Source of the DNA: Bacteroidota bacterium
GTDB taxonomy: Bacteria; Bacteroidota; Bacteroidia; UKL13-3
Assembly (NCBI GenBank): GCA_027484685.1
Contig: JAIXSO010000052.1
Location: forward strand, 62,001 to 126,000
Direction of reading: 5' to 3'
DNA: 64,000 nucleotides
Made by a program: the position numbers and the translations under genes. This document shows positions 63,407-64,000 of the stretch, piece by piece (within the stretch, counting starts at the first letter, position 1; each line of letters opens with the position of its first letter). A model generated the notes under the pieces. The model worked only from the letters and a program-made list of their open reading frames with translations, was not told the DNA's origin and searched no databases.

Positions 63407-64000
63407 ATGGCCGAAAATAAATTTACAACTGATAGTGGAATAATAATTAACGATTTATACAAACCAGATAGCAATAATATCAATAATGAATTGCCTGGTG
63501 AGTTTCCATATACTCGTGGTGTACAGCCTGATATGTATAGAGGTAGGTTATGGACCATGCGCCAATACGCGGGTTTTTCAACTGCCGAAGAATCAAATAA
63601 ACGATATAAATATTTATTGGCAAACGGAACCATGGGCCTTTCGGTAGCATTTGACTTACCAACTCAAATTGGATATGATAGTGACCATGCTATGAGTGAA
63701 GGCGAAGTGGGTAAAGTGGGCGTAGCTATTGATAGTTTGCGCGATATTGAAACGCTGTTTGATGGCATTAAACTGCAAGATATTACTACCAGTATGACCA
63801 TTAATGCAACAGCATCTACTTTACTTTCGTTTTATATTGCGTTAGCAAAAAAACAAGGTGCTGATATTAAAAAGATTTCAGGGACCATACAAAACGATAT
63901 TTTAAAAGAATATGCAGCTAGAGGCACTTATATTTATCCGCCTAAGCCAAGCATGCGCATAATTACCGATATTTTTGAATATTGCAGTTTAGAAGTTCCA
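63407..64000 (+). CDS. scpA: Methylmalonyl-CoA mutase large subunit, 3' end cut by window
   Basis: An open frame of 198 codons runs from ATG 63407 to the edge. It begins [14 protein letters not shown] and contains the substrate-channel segment [20 protein letters not shown], then [41 protein letters not shown] and [12 protein letters not shown]. These are hallmark blocks of the coenzyme B12-dependent mutase TIM barrel. It interconverts succinyl-CoA and methylmalonyl-CoA. The B12-binding domain and stop lie beyond the window. A small-subunit gene usually precedes it in two-subunit systems but is not found immediately upstream here. The gene starts a new transcription unit divergent from the RCC1 gene. 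Confidence 0.96.
   Translation, partial: MAENKFTTDSGIIINDLYKPDSNNINNELPGEFPYTRGVQPDMYRGRLWTMRQYAGFSTAEESNKRYKYLLANGTMGLSVAFDLPTQIGYDSDHAMSEGEVGKVGVAIDSLRDIETLFDGIKLQDITTSMTINATASTLLSFYIALAKKQGADIKKISGTIQNDILKEYAARGTYIYPPKPSMRIITDIFEYCSLEVP

Noticed and set aside
63376-63662. Minus-strand frames at the right edge
   Set aside because: They are antisense to the methylmalonyl-CoA mutase gene, whose conserved blocks are unmistakable.

Overview
The window comes from a low-GC member of the Bacteroidota. The evidence is direct. Six secreted proteins end in type IX secretion (T9SS) C-terminal sorting domains, there is a PorP/SprF-family protein, several genes are preceded by the phylum's TAnnTTTG promoter element, and menaquinone (MenA) and methylmalonyl-CoA mutase genes are present. 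I cannot fix the order or genus from sequence alone.

Layout. 0-7.7 kb: a LytTR two-component system followed by a triple starch/glycogen-binding-like lipoprotein that runs off the left edge, then a small secreted protein, a YtcJ-like amidohydrolase, an outer-membrane-like protein, a lipid A acyltransferase family protein and a small lipoprotein. 7.7-9.7 kb: a repeat-rich intergenic zone with an 88-bp duplicated promoter region around a 110-bp MITE-like element, a spermidine-synthase-like methyltransferase, a palindrome, and a second small lipoprotein distantly related to the first. 9.7-17.9 kb: dgt, a T9SS-exported GH13 amylase, tatA, gatA, a LysM transglycosylase-fold protein that appears to have lost its catalytic glutamate, and ndk.

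18-37.3 kb is the most distinctive region. A LytTR regulator and a TPR/HisKA_2 sensor kinase are followed by four closely spaced genes: a 3123-residue multidomain T9SS protein, a 1726-residue protein with 15 cadherin-like repeats and a type B sorting domain, a PorP/SprF protein with a helical tail, and an OmpA-domain protein. They look like one surface-adhesion or gliding-type export operon. The cadherin array has a 299-residue super-repeat of three domains, and the two giant proteins share a small module present three times in total.

37.3-50.4 kb: subtilisin-like protease, beta-barrel protein, menA, a dicarboxylate/glutamate-type symporter, ComF-like protein, glutathione peroxidase, ispH, a response regulator plus hybrid kinase, malic enzyme and polyprenyl diphosphate synthase. 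50.4-54.1 kb: HAMP/PAS sensor kinase, OmpL-like porin, a 27-residue membrane peptide and a 97-residue protein, a set that resembles the accessory genes of Bacteroidota kdp loci without the pump. 54.2-63.2 kb: three T9SS cargo proteins (one with 14 RCC1 repeats) and ettA. The window ends inside the methylmalonyl-CoA mutase large subunit gene.

There are no gene-free stretches longer than 300 bases. The larger gaps (7739-8037, 8716-8929, 9497-9690, 11047-11323, 40603-40848) carry palindromes or repeats, described individually. I saw no rRNA, tRNA, CRISPR array or intact insertion sequence.
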